Origin: JACVCK01 sp041940385 | GTDB lineage: Bacteria > Planctomycetota > Phycisphaerae > Phycisphaerales > UBA1924 | Assembly (NCBI GenBank): GCA_041940385.1 | Contig: JBGTSD010000012.1 | Coordinates: 1-47,153, forward strand | Length of the DNA stretch: 47,153 bases | Reading direction: 5' to 3' | Shown here: positions 22,277 to 31,920 of the stretch, piece after piece | How positions within the stretch are numbered: the stretch's first letter is position 1 | How the letters are laid out: each line of letters opens with the position of its first letter | The notes under the pieces: generated by a model | What the model saw: the letters and a program-made list of their open reading frames with translations, nothing else | What the model was told of the DNA's origin: nothing | The model's database searches: none | Program-made: the position numbers and the translations under genes

Positions 22277-25094
22277 GAATGGTCGAGCGGGACGTCTCGC
22301 GGCGGTGGAAGTGGAGCCCCGGATCATGAGCAACGGCGCAGCGCAGTCTCACGGATCGCAGACGGCGGAGGATGTACGTCTGCGCGAGGATGCGGCGCGC
22401 GAGCAGAACTGGAAGCGCTGGGGCCCGTACCTGAGCGAGCGGCAGTGGGGCACGGTGCGCGAGGACTACTCGGCGGACGGCTCGTGCTGGGGGTATCTGT
22501 CGCACGATCATGCGCGCAGCCGCGCGTATCGGTGGGGCGAGGACGGCTTGCTCGGGATCACGGACCGCGAGTGCCGCATGTGCTTTGCGCTGGCGCTGTG
22601 GAACGAGAAGGACCCGATCCTGAAGGAGCGGCTGTTCGGACTGACGGGGCCGGAGGGGAATCACGGCGAGGACGTGAAGGAGGAGTACTTCTACCTGGAC
22701 TCCACGCCGACGCACTCGTACATGCGCGCGCTCTACAAGTATCCGCAGGCGGAGTTCCCGTATGCGAAGCTGGTGGAGGAGAACGCGCGGCGGGGGCGGA
22801 AGGACGCGGAGTTCGAGCTGGTGGACACGGGGGTATTCAGTGAGAGCCGGTACTTCGACGTGTTCGCGGAGTATGCGAAGGCGGCGCCGGACGACCTGTG
22901 CATCAAGGTGACGGTGCACAATCGCGGGCCGGAGGCGGCGCGGGTGCACGTGCTGCCGACGCTGTGGGCGCGGAACACGTGGTCGTGGGGCTGCATTCAC
23001 GAGGGATGCTGGCCCGAGGCGCGGATCGAGACGCTGCGCGAGCGCACGCTGATCTCGGAGCACGAGTCGCTGGGGCGGTTCATGATGCACTTCGGCGTGG
23101 CGTCGAACGGCGCGGCGCCGCGGATGGTGTTCACGGACAACGAGACGAACAACGAGCGGCTCTTCGGCGTGAAGAGCTCGGGGGAGTTCGTGAAGGACGC
23201 GTTTCACGAGCTGGTGGTCAACGGGCGCGAGGACGCGGTGAACGCGGAGGGCTGGGGCTCGAAGGCGGCGGGGTGGTACGCGCTCGAGATCGCGGCGGGC
23301 GGGTCGGTGGAGATCCGGCTGCGGTACGCGCCGGAGGATGATGCGAAGACGACTGCGGACGAGGCGCTGGGCAAGGACTTCGAGCGCGTGTTCGAGGCGC
23401 GCCGGCGCGAGGCGGAGGCGTTCTACGCGAGCAAGACACCGGAGACGCTGAGCGACGACGAGCGGAACGTGGTTCGTCAGGCGTTCGCGGGGCTCCTGTG
23501 GAGCAAGCAGTTCTACTACTACGTGGTGTACGACTGGCTGAAGGGCGATCCGCTGCAGCCCAAGCCGCCGGCGAGCCGCTGGCACGGGCGCAACGAGGAT
23601 TGGACGCACCTTTTCAACCGCGACATCATCCTGATGCCGGACAAGTGGGAGTATCCGTGGTACGCGTCGTGGGACCTGGCATTCCACGTGATCGCGCTGG
23701 CGCGGATCGATCCGGAGTTCGCGAAGGAGCAGCTCATCCTGTTCCTGCGCGAGTGGTACATGCACCCGAATGGTCAGTTGCCGGCGTACGAGTTCGCGCT
23801 GGGGGATGTGAATCCGCCGGTGCACGCGTGGGCGTGCTGGCGGGTGTACAAGATGACGGGGCCGCGGGGCAAGCGCGATCGGCTGTTCCTCGAGCGCGTG
23901 TTCCACAAGCTGATGCTGAACTTCACGTGGTGGGTGAACCGGAAGGACCCGGACGGGAAGAACATCTTCGGCGGCGGGTTCCTCGGGCTCGACAACATCG
24001 GCGTGTTCGATCGTTCGCAGCCGCTGCCGAGCGGGCTGCACCTCGAGCAGGCGGACGGCACGGCGTGGATGGCGTTCTATTGCGGCACGATGCTGGCGAT
24101 GGCGCTCGAGTTGGCCGACGGCGATCCGGCGTACGAGGATGTCGCGTCGAAGTTCTTCGAGCACTTCGTGGCGATCACGGACGCGATGAACACGCACGGT
24201 GGCACGGGATTGTGGGACGAGGAGGACGGGTTCTACTACGACCAGCTCCTCGTGCACGGCGAGCCGAAGCAGTTGCGCGTCCGCTCGCTCGTGGGCGTCG
24301 TGCCGCTGCTCGCGGCGGAGGTACTCGACGAGCGGGTGATCGATCACCTGCCGGGATTCAAGAAGCGGATGGATTGGTTTCTCGAGCATCGCAAGGACCT
24401 GGCGCGGCACATCTCGTACATGGTGTCGTGCGACCTCGAGGGCGACGAGGAGTGCCGGGCGCGCCGGCTGCTCGCCGCCGCGAGCGTGGATCGCCTGGCG
24501 CGCACGCTCGGGCGCGTGCTGGACGAGGGCGAGCTGCTCTCGGACCACGGCGTGCGCAGCGTGTCGAAGGCGCACAAGGACAATCCGTATGTGATTTACG
24601 CCGCGGGGCGCGAGTGGCGGGTGGATTACACGCCCGGCGAATCGGACACGGCGCTCTTCGGCGGCAACAGCAACTGGCGCGGGCCGGTGTGGTTCCCGCT
24701 GAACTATCTACTGGTCGAGACGCTGGAGAAGTACGACCACTTCTATGAGCACTCGCTGACGGTGGAGTGCCCGGCGGGTTCGGGGAACAAGATGCGCCTG
24801 TCGGAGGTCGCGCACGAGCTGCGGCGCCGTCTGATCACGCTGTTCCTGCCGGATGCCGACGGCCATCGGCCGTGCATGGGTGGGGACGAGCGGTACGCGA
24901 GCGATCCTCATTACAAAGACCTGGTGCTCTTCCACGAGTACTTCCACGGGGACAGCGGCAAGGGCCTGGGCGCGAGTCACCAGACGGGCTGGACGGCGCT
25001 GGTGGCGCGATTGATTTGCGATGACTGGCGGCCCGGCGAGGGCAAGCCGGCGCGAGCAACCTCCGAGGGGGCTCGAGCGACGATGTCGTCGTAG
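22269..25094 (+). CDS. GH63-like glucosidase
   Basis: 941 residues, no signal peptide. An N-terminal beta-sandwich domain (about 20-400) is followed by an (alpha/alpha)6-barrel-like domain with YPWYASWDLAFHVIALARID, LPAYEFALGDVNPPVHAWAC, HLEQADGTAWMAFYCGTMLA and, near the end, FGGNSNWRGPVWFPLNYLLV, the GxxYWRGPxWxxxNY pattern of family GH63 and relatives (processing glucosidase, mannosylglycerate/glucosylglycerate hydrolases). WDLAFH and the EQADGTAW acidic residues are candidate catalytic sites. AAGGGAG lies 6 bp before the ATG at 22269; an alternative ATG is at 22326. Last gene of the operon. The substrate is probably an intracellular alpha-glucoside; this is inference. Confidence 0.85.
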   Translation: MRKNGRAGRLAAVEVEPRIMSNGAAQSHGSQTAEDVRLREDAAREQNWKRWGPYLSERQWGTVREDYSADGSCWGYLSHDHARSRAYRWGEDGLLGITDRECRMCFALALWNEKDPILKERLFGLTGPEGNHGEDVKEEYFYLDSTPTHSYMRALYKYPQAEFPYAKLVEENARRGRKDAEFELVDTGVFSESRYFDVFAEYAKAAPDDLCIKVTVHNRGPEAARVHVLPTLWARNTWSWGCIHEGCWPEARIETLRERTLISEHESLGRFMMHFGVASNGAAPRMVFTDNETNNERLFGVKSSGEFVKDAFHELVVNGREDAVNAEGWGSKAAGWYALEIAAGGSVEIRLRYAPEDDAKTTADEALGKDFERVFEARRREAEAFYASKTPETLSDDERNVVRQAFAGLLWSKQFYYYVVYDWLKGDPLQPKPPASRWHGRNEDWTHLFNRDIILMPDKWEYPWYASWDLAFHVIALARIDPEFAKEQLILFLREWYMHPNGQLPAYEFALGDVNPPVHAWACWRVYKMTGPRGKRDRLFLERVFHKLMLNFTWWVNRKDPDGKNIFGGGFLGLDNIGVFDRSQPLPSGLHLEQADGTAWMAFYCGTMLAMALELADGDPAYEDVASKFFEHFVAITDAMNTHGGTGLWDEEDGFYYDQLLVHGEPKQLRVRSLVGVVPLLAAEVLDERVIDHLPGFKKRMDWFLEHRKDLARHISYMVSCDLEGDEECRARRLLAAASVDRLARTLGRVLDEGELLSDHGVRSVSKAHKDNPYVIYAAGREWRVDYTPGESDTALFGGNSNWRGPVWFPLNYLLVETLEKYDHFYEHSLTVECPAGSGNKMRLSEVAHELRRRLITLFLPDADGHRPCMGGDERYASDPHYKDLVLFHEYFHGDSGKGLGASHQTGWTALVARLICDDWRPGEGKPARATSEGARATMSS

Positions 25095-25340
25095 CTGTGC
25101 AGATTTTTTTCTGACGCACGAATATGTGTTGAGTGCCTTATGCGGCCGCAGTGTAATTGTGCTGCGCCTGTGTTTTCGTGCGAGTAAACCACATTTATGC
25201 GGCGCACCATGATTGGGTGACGATCAATCGTGGAACTTGTCTCTTGCGGCCGTTTCGGGCCTCGATATATCTCACCGCCACGTTTGGTTGGTGGTCGCCC
25301 GCCCTCGGGGGGCGGGCCGTCGTGAGATAGGAGACAGGCC
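25095..25340. other. Intergenic leader of the giant toxin scaffold gene
   Basis: 246 bp that are clearly AT-richer than the surroundings up to about 25230, with T7 at 25105-25111 after the glucosidase stop. A GC hairpin GCCCGCCC...GGGCGGGC lies at about 25298-25318, 7-10 bp before the ribosome-binding site TAGGAGA (25328-25334) of the gene at 25341. It may be a translation-controlling hairpin. No riboswitch class was recognised. Confidence 0.5.
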
Positions 25341-28300
25341 ATGTGTGCATCGGTCGCTCGCCGCGGCGCGGCGTGGGGTGTTGTTCTGTCGTTGCTGGTC
25401 GGTGGGGAGAGCTGGGCACAGCTCGCGGCGGCGCCGCGGGCGCTGGAGGTCGGCGCGCTGCGGGATGATCCGCGCGGCGGCGGCCGGCTGGTCGAGGTCG
25501 GAGGATTGGAACTGGCGCCGCCGGCGCCGGATCAGTCGTTTGGACATCGCGCGGCGCCGATCGGCGACCTGACGGGCGATGGCGTGGCCGAGATCGCGGT
25601 CGCGGCGCCGGGGTACGCGGCGGGCACGACGCGCGTGGGGCGGGTCTTCGTCTACGACGGCGCGACCGGCGCGCTGCTGGCGGAGCATCGGGGCGGCGTG
25701 GGCGAGCAGTTCGGACTGCGCGTCGGCAATGCGGGGGATTGCGATGGCGATGGGGCGCCGGATCTGCGGGCCGCGGCGGTGGCGTGGGAGGATGGGCTGC
25801 TAGTCGAGCGTCTGCACCTGATCTGCGGCGCCACGGGGCGTTCGCTGATGGTGCAGGAGCTCCGCACGATCGCGCCCCCGGGTTCGCCGGTCATCCTGGG
25901 CGGCGACCTCGATCGCGACGGCGATGTGGATGTCGCGGACGTGCACATCGTGGCGAAGTCGATGGGGGCGCGCGGCGGGATTGCGGACGTTGATGAGGAC
26001 GGCGCCGTGACATCCCGCGACCTGGACGCGGTGATGAGCGAGGTGGGTCGCGTGGGCGAGGCGGCGCGGGATCCGGGCGCGGATTCGACGGGCGGCGCGC
26101 TGCGTGGGTGGGCGAACGATCCGTTCTTCTTCTGCTGGGACAATCCGCATCAGCCGGGCGGGGACTGCGACATCTTCTATCCCCCGAGCATCCCGCCCGA
26201 ACACATCGGCATTCCCGGCGAGGAAGAGGGGCCGCACACGATCTGGTGCGCTGCGGGGGTCGCGCCCGACCGTGCGCTGATGAACACCGCGGGCGAGCTG
26301 CGCGCCGGCGCCACGCTCGTGCACGGCGGCACGTTCTCGTGGGCCATCACGGACGGCGCCTCGCTGCTGACTTCCGGATCTGCGAATGCGCACCGCTACA
26401 ACTTCGTCACCGGGACGACGCCGGGCGAGGTGGACTTCCGCATGACGTTCTCGGCGGGCGGCTGCGCGATCACGCCGATCGTCGTGCCGCACACGCTGCG
26501 GATCGACGACATGTTCCTCGACCTCGCCGGCTGCCGGCCGACGTTGCCGTTCGATGAATGGATGCGCATCGAGACGGACGTCTTCCCCGAGGGCGGCACA
26601 CTGTACTGGAAGCAGCTCTCCGGTCCGGCGCTCGTGCACTGGGACGAGAACGCGCAGCGGCTCGAGATCATCTCGGGCTACGAAGCGGGGACGGTGCGTC
26701 TCGTGGCGCACTACGCGCTCAACGGCGTGTCGCGTTTCCAGGTGTGCGAGTTCGACATCATCGGGCTGCCGAACCGCGACTTCGACGAGGACGGCCTGTC
26801 GGACGCGGACGAGGTGACGCACGGGACGGATCCGACGGATCCGGATACGGATGATGATGGGCTGGAGGATGGGTGCGAGGTGCAGTTCGGAACGGACCCG
26901 TTGCAGGCGGGTTCGCCGGATGTCGACACGGCGCCGTGGAATGCGGATGTCGATCACGACGGACTGCCGGACATCCACGAGTTGTGCCTCTACGGGCTCA
27001 ATCCTGCCCACTTCGACACCGACGGAGACGGGCTCTCGGACGGGTTCGAGGTGGAGCACGGGCTCGATCCGCAGGACACCGATTCCGACGACAACGGCGT
27101 CAGCGACTTCTACGACGACCTTGACGGTGATGACGTGTCGAATGGCGACGAGGAGTCCTACGGAACGGACCCCCACAACGCGGACTCCGATGGCGACGGG
27201 ACATCGGATGGCGATGAGCTCGCGAATCGCGGGATTCCGACGGACGCGAGCGACGGCGGGCAGCCGATTCCGGAAGGCGAAGCCGTCGTCGTGCACCTGA
27301 CGATCGGCGATCCGAACCCCATTCCGACGGAGAGCTGGGCGCTGCATGTCGGTGATCGACGGTTCATTGCGCCCCAGGGCAATCCGCCGACACGGTTCGT
27401 CCTGTTCCGCCGTGGTGAATCGCTTCCAGTCTCGTTGACGCACCTGGGAAGCACGCAGCATCCGCCGCGGGCGAGCTGGTTGCTCAAGGTCTATCCGCTG
27501 AACAATCTGGGCTATGTCGATGATCCCGAGCACCTGCTCGGCGTCCACTGGGCGGACGACGAGTGTCAGTGTCAGGACTGCGCCTGCGACGCCGCGGAGG
27601 GGCGTGAAGCGACGCTGCACCTGTCGCGTTTCGACCTCGACATCGACAGCAACAACGACAACGGCTTTGACTCCCCGTCGCTGACGAACGCTGAGGATGA
27701 AATCGAAGACGATCCGACCGTCCCCGGGAAGCTCATTCCGTTGGCGACCGCGGATCGTGACGGCGATGGCATTCCTGGCTTCGCCGATGGTTTCGGCATC
27801 GACCCGATGACGGGCAATGATGATTCAGCGCACGGCTATCGATTCGTGCCTATTCGGCTACGCATTCAGAACGTGGATCTTCGCAACGAGACGATCCGCT
27901 TCACGTACATGGGCTCCGCGCCGGAGGACGTGACGATTGATGACGGACCCTATGGGCGGGTCTACGCGGCCGCGCCCGGGGAGCTTCGCATTTGGACGAA
28001 GGACGCGTTCGTCCCCCGGAACCCGGCGAGCGTCGCCGATGGCGGCGACTACGTCGAGCCGGGTGTGGCGCTGACGCCGCAGCAGATCGGGCTGAGCAGC
28101 TACGGCGGCGACATTGTTCTCTACGTCGAGGCGCTGAAGCCGAGTGAGTTCCTCGGCGACCTCACGATTGACGTCTCCGCGGCGGGTCACGGCGACAGGG
28201 TGCGGTTGACCGGGTACGGGCTGCAGATGACGGGGGTCGGGACAAACGGCGCCGTGCTGGGGCCCACGACTCCTGTCGTTTCGCACCCCACGCCCACGAT

Positions 28301-31010
28301 CACGATGGGGCAGTTCGTTCTGGAGAACGTTCGTACGAGCCCTGACTCAACGCGCCTGATCGGCGATCTCGTGATCTCGGGCGCTGTGGACGACGCGTTC
28401 AGCGACTTGCGTCCGGGCGAAGCGGGCATCATCGATCACGTGCGCATTCTGACGGGGGGTGAACCGGCGACGCTCCTGGACGACGACACCGTCCTCGAGA
28501 TCCCGGTCGTGTACTCAAAGGGTTCGGGCGGCAGTCTGCTCAAGCCGTTCGATTACGCCGGTCAGTTCAGCGCGACGATCACCGGGATCGAGGTCCAACC
28601 GGGCTGGAACACGTTCACTGTGGAGGCGCAGAACAGCCGCGGGCTCATCGGCTTCGCGCAGCGGAGCTTCGAAGTCCAGGCGACATCTCCACCGGACGTG
28701 ATGGTGGCGCTCGTCATCGAGAACCCGAAGGGCAACGAGCTGACGGCGACGATCGCCACGATCGATCCGGCTTCGGGCCACCAGACGATCGTGACCGGTC
28801 TCTTCACGCACTGCGCGGCGTGCCCGCTTGGTGTGTACGAGAACGGACCGATGCAGATCGCCGTCGATCCGGCGGCGGACTTCGACCTCAGCGAGGGGTT
28901 CCGGGCGACCGTGCTCTGGCCGGACCAGAGCCTGGTCGGCGTTGATCTCTGGGTGGAGCGATCTTCGCCTCGCTCGATCATCTTCTCCGGGTGGCGGCTG
29001 CTCGAGGAACAGGAGCGGCTCGATTGGACCGGCTACACGTTCATCGTGACGCCGGCGACCGCGATCACGGCGTCGACGGGAGGGACGCTGCATCCGTTGA
29101 TGATCCAGGTGCTGGGGCCGTCCGATCTCGGCGATGCGATCGACGTGATCGAGTTCACATCGCCGTTCACGAATGCCGCGGGGCAGCAGATGGTCTACGA
29201 GCGTGAGTACGCCGTAACCGAGTACGAGGGTCGGTTCCTGCTGGCGCTTCCGGGGAATGCGCATCCGGAGGTGATGCTGGCGCTGCTTCCGATGACGTTC
29301 GACCAAGTCGTCGCCGATGCGATCAGCGAGCTTCGCTATGGCTTCGACAGCTTTGCGCTCGGCTTCGGGCAAGGCATGCTCGACACTGGCGCGGACATCG
29401 TGGACTCCATCGGGTCGACGATCAAGCTCGGATACCACCTCGCGGTGCACTACAACACGGTTTCGGTGCTCATACGGCTGTCGCACGGCGAGTCGGTTTT
29501 GCTCGCCGAGGATCGCGCGGCGCTCTCCGCCATCTGGGAGCAGATCCCTGCGCTGGTGAACCTGATCTGGACGATCATGCAGCTCGAGTATCACGCGGTC
29601 ATCGCGGGGATCACAGGGGACACGAGCGGGCTCGAACAGTTCGGCGCGGAGCATCGAGAGGGGATCATCTTCTTTGTAGAGCTGCTGCTCGCGATTCGGG
29701 ATGAATTGCAGGCGATGGACGACTATGAGAAGGGGCGCATCGTTGGCCGCATCTTTGGCGAGCTCGCGGTCGAGATCGTTCTCGCGACCACCACCGGTGG
29801 TTCAGGGAATGTTGCGCGGAAGTCCACGCAGGTTGTTGCGTGCATCAACAAGGTCAGCAACCTCAACTCGATCCCGACTGGTGTGAAGCAGAAGTTGCTC
29901 GACCTGCTCGCCTACTTCCACCTCATGCGCAATTCACGGTCCTGCTTCGCGGCCGGGACGCTGGTGCTCGCGTCCCACGGGCTCGTGCCGATCGAGTCGA
30001 TCCAGGCGGGGGACCTTGTGATCTCACGCAGCGAGGAGACCGGCGAGATCGCGATGCGCCCGGTGCTCGAGGTCTTCGAGACCAATCCTTCCGAGCTGGT
30101 TGAACTGACGATCCTTCCATCGGGCGGCGATGAGCTCGACACCGAGCGCATCGTCGGCACGGGAGAGCACCCGTTCTACATCGCGGGCCGCGACGCATTC
30201 GTGCCCATGCGCGAGCTTCGGATCGGCGATGCGCTCGTCCTGAATGATGGCGTTTCCACCGCCTACGTCACCGACATCCAGGTGCAGCGCGGCCCGCCGG
30301 CCGGCGCCGACCGATTCACGACCTACAACTTCGAGGTTGGGGAGTGGCACACGTACTTCGTTGGGCGGACGGGGGTTTGGGTTCATAATGCGGGGAAGCC
30401 GTGTGAGAACTGGTTCTCAGTTGACGACGCTCTCCGTCGACTAGCGCCCAACGGGACGGCCGCCGATGATATCAACAAGAGACTCCTCGAGACTAAAGAC
30501 CTACCTCGCCGAGATGCGGTTGATATGGAGCTCGCAAATGGGCTTGAGGACCTGCAACGCAATCAATACCGCACTGCGACTTCGCACTCGGATGTGGCGT
30601 CCGTCCAGCAGCTCTATGACATTCAGCATAATCCCGATCACGCTGCCAGACTCGCAGCCGCGACAATGGAGGTGCACCATACGATTCCGAAGTATTGTCT
30701 CCCCCGAATGATCCAGCTCGCCAAGCCGCATTTGTCATTGGAAGCTGCAACAGCGATCGCCCGACAAGTTGAGGACTCCATGCCTGGATTCTTAGTCCAT
30801 CAGAAGGCGCACCGAGGCGCGCGGGCAGAGGGTCTGCCCAGTCTGCACAGCATCATGAGAGTTCACATTCCGAATGGCACAGCGGACAGCGTTAATAGCT
30901 TAGAGTTCTTCCGCATGGCCATTCGACAGTCTTACCAAGAGTGGGGCAGGCCCGAACTGGCGCCAATCGGAGAATCCTGGTTTGACGCGCTCATTCAGAC
31001 CATTCCATGA
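25341..31010 (+). CDS. Giant secreted scaffold with Hint domain and HNH-like nuclease tip (polymorphic toxin)
   Basis: 1889 residues. In order: Sec signal peptide (about 1-26, GESWAQ); two FG-GAP repeats (about 55-150: IGDLTGDGVAEIAVAAPG, DCDGDGAPDL); a dockerin-like pair (about 188-235: DLDRDGDVDVADVHIV, DVDEDGAVTSRDL); a run of thrombospondin-3-like calcium repeats (about 480-640: DFDEDGLSDADEV, DTDDDGLEDG, DVDHDGLPD, DTDGDGLSDGFE, DSDGDGTSDGDE); a long beta-rich region; then a pre-toxin Hint domain starting SCFAAGTLV (Cys1535), with T1607-x2-HPFY (His1610) and ending GVWVHNA (1679-1684). The last 205 residues are the toxin tip, with MEVHHTIPKYC (His1779, His1780) and VHQKAHRG (His1820, His1824), an HNH/AHH-type nuclease pattern. 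Hint domains of this class cleave to release the tip. The tip DNA is less GC-rich than the scaffold. The stop overlaps the putative immunity gene by ATGA. Confidence 0.88.
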   Translation: MCASVARRGAAWGVVLSLLVGGESWAQLAAAPRALEVGALRDDPRGGGRLVEVGGLELAPPAPDQSFGHRAAPIGDLTGDGVAEIAVAAPGYAAGTTRVGRVFVYDGATGALLAEHRGGVGEQFGLRVGNAGDCDGDGAPDLRAAAVAWEDGLLVERLHLICGATGRSLMVQELRTIAPPGSPVILGGDLDRDGDVDVADVHIVAKSMGARGGIADVDEDGAVTSRDLDAVMSEVGRVGEAARDPGADSTGGALRGWANDPFFFCWDNPHQPGGDCDIFYPPSIPPEHIGIPGEEEGPHTIWCAAGVAPDRALMNTAGELRAGATLVHGGTFSWAITDGASLLTSGSANAHRYNFVTGTTPGEVDFRMTFSAGGCAITPIVVPHTLRIDDMFLDLAGCRPTLPFDEWMRIETDVFPEGGTLYWKQLSGPALVHWDENAQRLEIISGYEAGTVRLVAHYALNGVSRFQVCEFDIIGLPNRDFDEDGLSDADEVTHGTDPTDPDTDDDGLEDGCEVQFGTDPLQAGSPDVDTAPWNADVDHDGLPDIHELCLYGLNPAHFDTDGDGLSDGFEVEHGLDPQDTDSDDNGVSDFYDDLDGDDVSNGDEESYGTDPHNADSDGDGTSDGDELANRGIPTDASDGGQPIPEGEAVVVHLTIGDPNPIPTESWALHVGDRRFIAPQGNPPTRFVLFRRGESLPVSLTHLGSTQHPPRASWLLKVYPLNNLGYVDDPEHLLGVHWADDECQCQDCACDAAEGREATLHLSRFDLDIDSNNDNGFDSPSLTNAEDEIEDDPTVPGKLIPLATADRDGDGIPGFADGFGIDPMTGNDDSAHGYRFVPIRLRIQNVDLRNETIRFTYMGSAPEDVTIDDGPYGRVYAAAPGELRIWTKDAFVPRNPASVADGGDYVEPGVALTPQQIGLSSYGGDIVLYVEALKPSEFLGDLTIDVSAAGHGDRVRLTGYGLQMTGVGTNGAVLGPTTPVVSHPTPTITMGQFVLENVRTSPDSTRLIGDLVISGAVDDAFSDLRPGEAGIIDHVRILTGGEPATLLDDDTVLEIPVVYSKGSGGSLLKPFDYAGQFSATITGIEVQPGWNTFTVEAQNSRGLIGFAQRSFEVQATSPPDVMVALVIENPKGNELTATIATIDPASGHQTIVTGLFTHCAACPLGVYENGPMQIAVDPAADFDLSEGFRATVLWPDQSLVGVDLWVERSSPRSIIFSGWRLLEEQERLDWTGYTFIVTPATAITASTGGTLHPLMIQVLGPSDLGDAIDVIEFTSPFTNAAGQQMVYEREYAVTEYEGRFLLALPGNAHPEVMLALLPMTFDQVVADAISELRYGFDSFALGFGQGMLDTGADIVDSIGSTIKLGYHLAVHYNTVSVLIRLSHGESVLLAEDRAALSAIWEQIPALVNLIWTIMQLEYHAVIAGITGDTSGLEQFGAEHREGIIFFVELLLAIRDELQAMDDYEKGRIVGRIFGELAVEIVLATTTGGSGNVARKSTQVVACINKVSNLNSIPTGVKQKLLDLLAYFHLMRNSRSCFAAGTLVLASHGLVPIESIQAGDLVISRSEETGEIAMRPVLEVFETNPSELVELTILPSGGDELDTERIVGTGEHPFYIAGRDAFVPMRELRIGDALVLNDGVSTAYVTDIQVQRGPPAGADRFTTYNFEVGEWHTYFVGRTGVWVHNAGKPCENWFSVDDALRRLAPNGTAADDINKRLLETKDLPRRDAVDMELANGLEDLQRNQYRTATSHSDVASVQQLYDIQHNPDHAARLAAATMEVHHTIPKYCLPRMIQLAKPHLSLEAATAIARQVEDSMPGFLVHQKAHRGARAEGLPSLHSIMRVHIPNGTADSVNSLEFFRMAIRQSYQEWGRPELAPIGESWFDALIQTIP

Positions 31011-31897
31011 CCGTCCTGCTCCACATCAATGTCGTTCGGTCGATGGTCCCGCTGACTGTCTTTCGGAAGCTCGCCGAAGCAATCCCTACGGCGTGCACCG
31101 TCGGGGGCCGAATCGTGCCCGAGATTGATGAGGCAACGGGATGGCACTGCCGCGTCCCACTCGACGACCCGAGAGCTCAACGCGTCATCCGGCTCCTACT
31201 TCGCCACGAGCTCATAGCCGGCGAACCGCTGCAGTGGAAGCACACCAAGCCTGGCCTCACCCTCTTCCTGTCGCGTCGCTATTCTGACGACGAACTCGAA
31301 GATGCGGCGTTCCTCCAGCTCACCGGCGTTCGTCATGGCGAAACGTTCGGAAGGTCGGCCGGTGACGGTCGATCCATCGCGAACGCGCTCAGCCTCAAGC
31401 GGCTCGTGTCGGCAACAGCATGCACATCGTTCCCATCCGTGCTCGTCCGCGAGGTCGTTCGACAGCGGATTCAAGAATCGGATCTGCTCGGCTTCGAGTT
31501 CATGGAAGTCATTCCTGAGCGTCGAACTGGCAGGAAGCCGGGCGAGAGAGAAGCGATCTCTTGGGAGAGCGTTTGTGAGCCGTGGTGGGAACTCCGAAGT
31601 AGTGTCACCATGCCGCCTCTGAGTCCTTCCGTCCGAATCCTCTATCCGGATCCCGCGTGGGGCCCATTCGACCCTCGCCAGATTGTCGGCATCCATGAGG
31701 GCGCCTTTCGTGGCGGTGAATTGCACTACATCAAGTCCGACATTGAACAGATGTCGCCATTCGACTTTGCCATGACCTGGGAGCACGTTGGAGCGCCTCC
31801 ATTCGGTGATCGGCTCGTCGTTTCTCATCGCGTGTATCAGCTCTTCAAGCAGCATCGCTTCAAAGCACGCTGGGCGCCGGTGCGCCTGGATGGCTGA
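31007..31897 (+). CDS. Putative immunity protein 1, cognate to the nuclease tip
   Basis: 296 residues, no signal peptide or membrane segment, so cytosolic. It overlaps the toxin stop by 4 bp, the typical coupling of toxin and immunity genes. C-terminal blocks shared with the two following paralogs: WWELRSSVTMP, YPDPAWGPF, EGAFRGGELHYIKSDIE, FDFAMTWE, LVVSHRVYQLFKQH and ARWAPVRLDG. The final block resembles in layout the C-terminus of Myxococcus SitI6/double-CXXCG immunity proteins, but no CxxC motifs are present, so that link is only a suggestion. Presumed to bind and block the HNH-like nuclease of its own or kin cells. Function inferred from position; family not recognised. Confidence 0.75.
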   Translation: MTVLLHINVVRSMVPLTVFRKLAEAIPTACTVGGRIVPEIDEATGWHCRVPLDDPRAQRVIRLLLRHELIAGEPLQWKHTKPGLTLFLSRRYSDDELEDAAFLQLTGVRHGETFGRSAGDGRSIANALSLKRLVSATACTSFPSVLVREVVRQRIQESDLLGFEFMEVIPERRTGRKPGEREAISWESVCEPWWELRSSVTMPPLSPSVRILYPDPAWGPFDPRQIVGIHEGAFRGGELHYIKSDIEQMSPFDFAMTWEHVGAPPFGDRLVVSHRVYQLFKQHRFKARWAPVRLDG

Positions 31898-31920
31898 AAC
31901 ATTTCGCGAGGTGGTTTGAC

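Noticed and set aside
21909..24575. 888-residue minus-strand frame
   Set aside because: Antisense to the GH63-like gene; no protein-like pattern.
25095..25340. Riboswitch ahead of the giant scaffold gene
   Set aside because: Only one clear hairpin; no known aptamer core could be matched.
29940..30392. Intein in the giant protein
   Set aside because: The block ends in VWVHNA followed by an unrelated tip rather than by the second half of a host protein; this is the pre-toxin Hint type.
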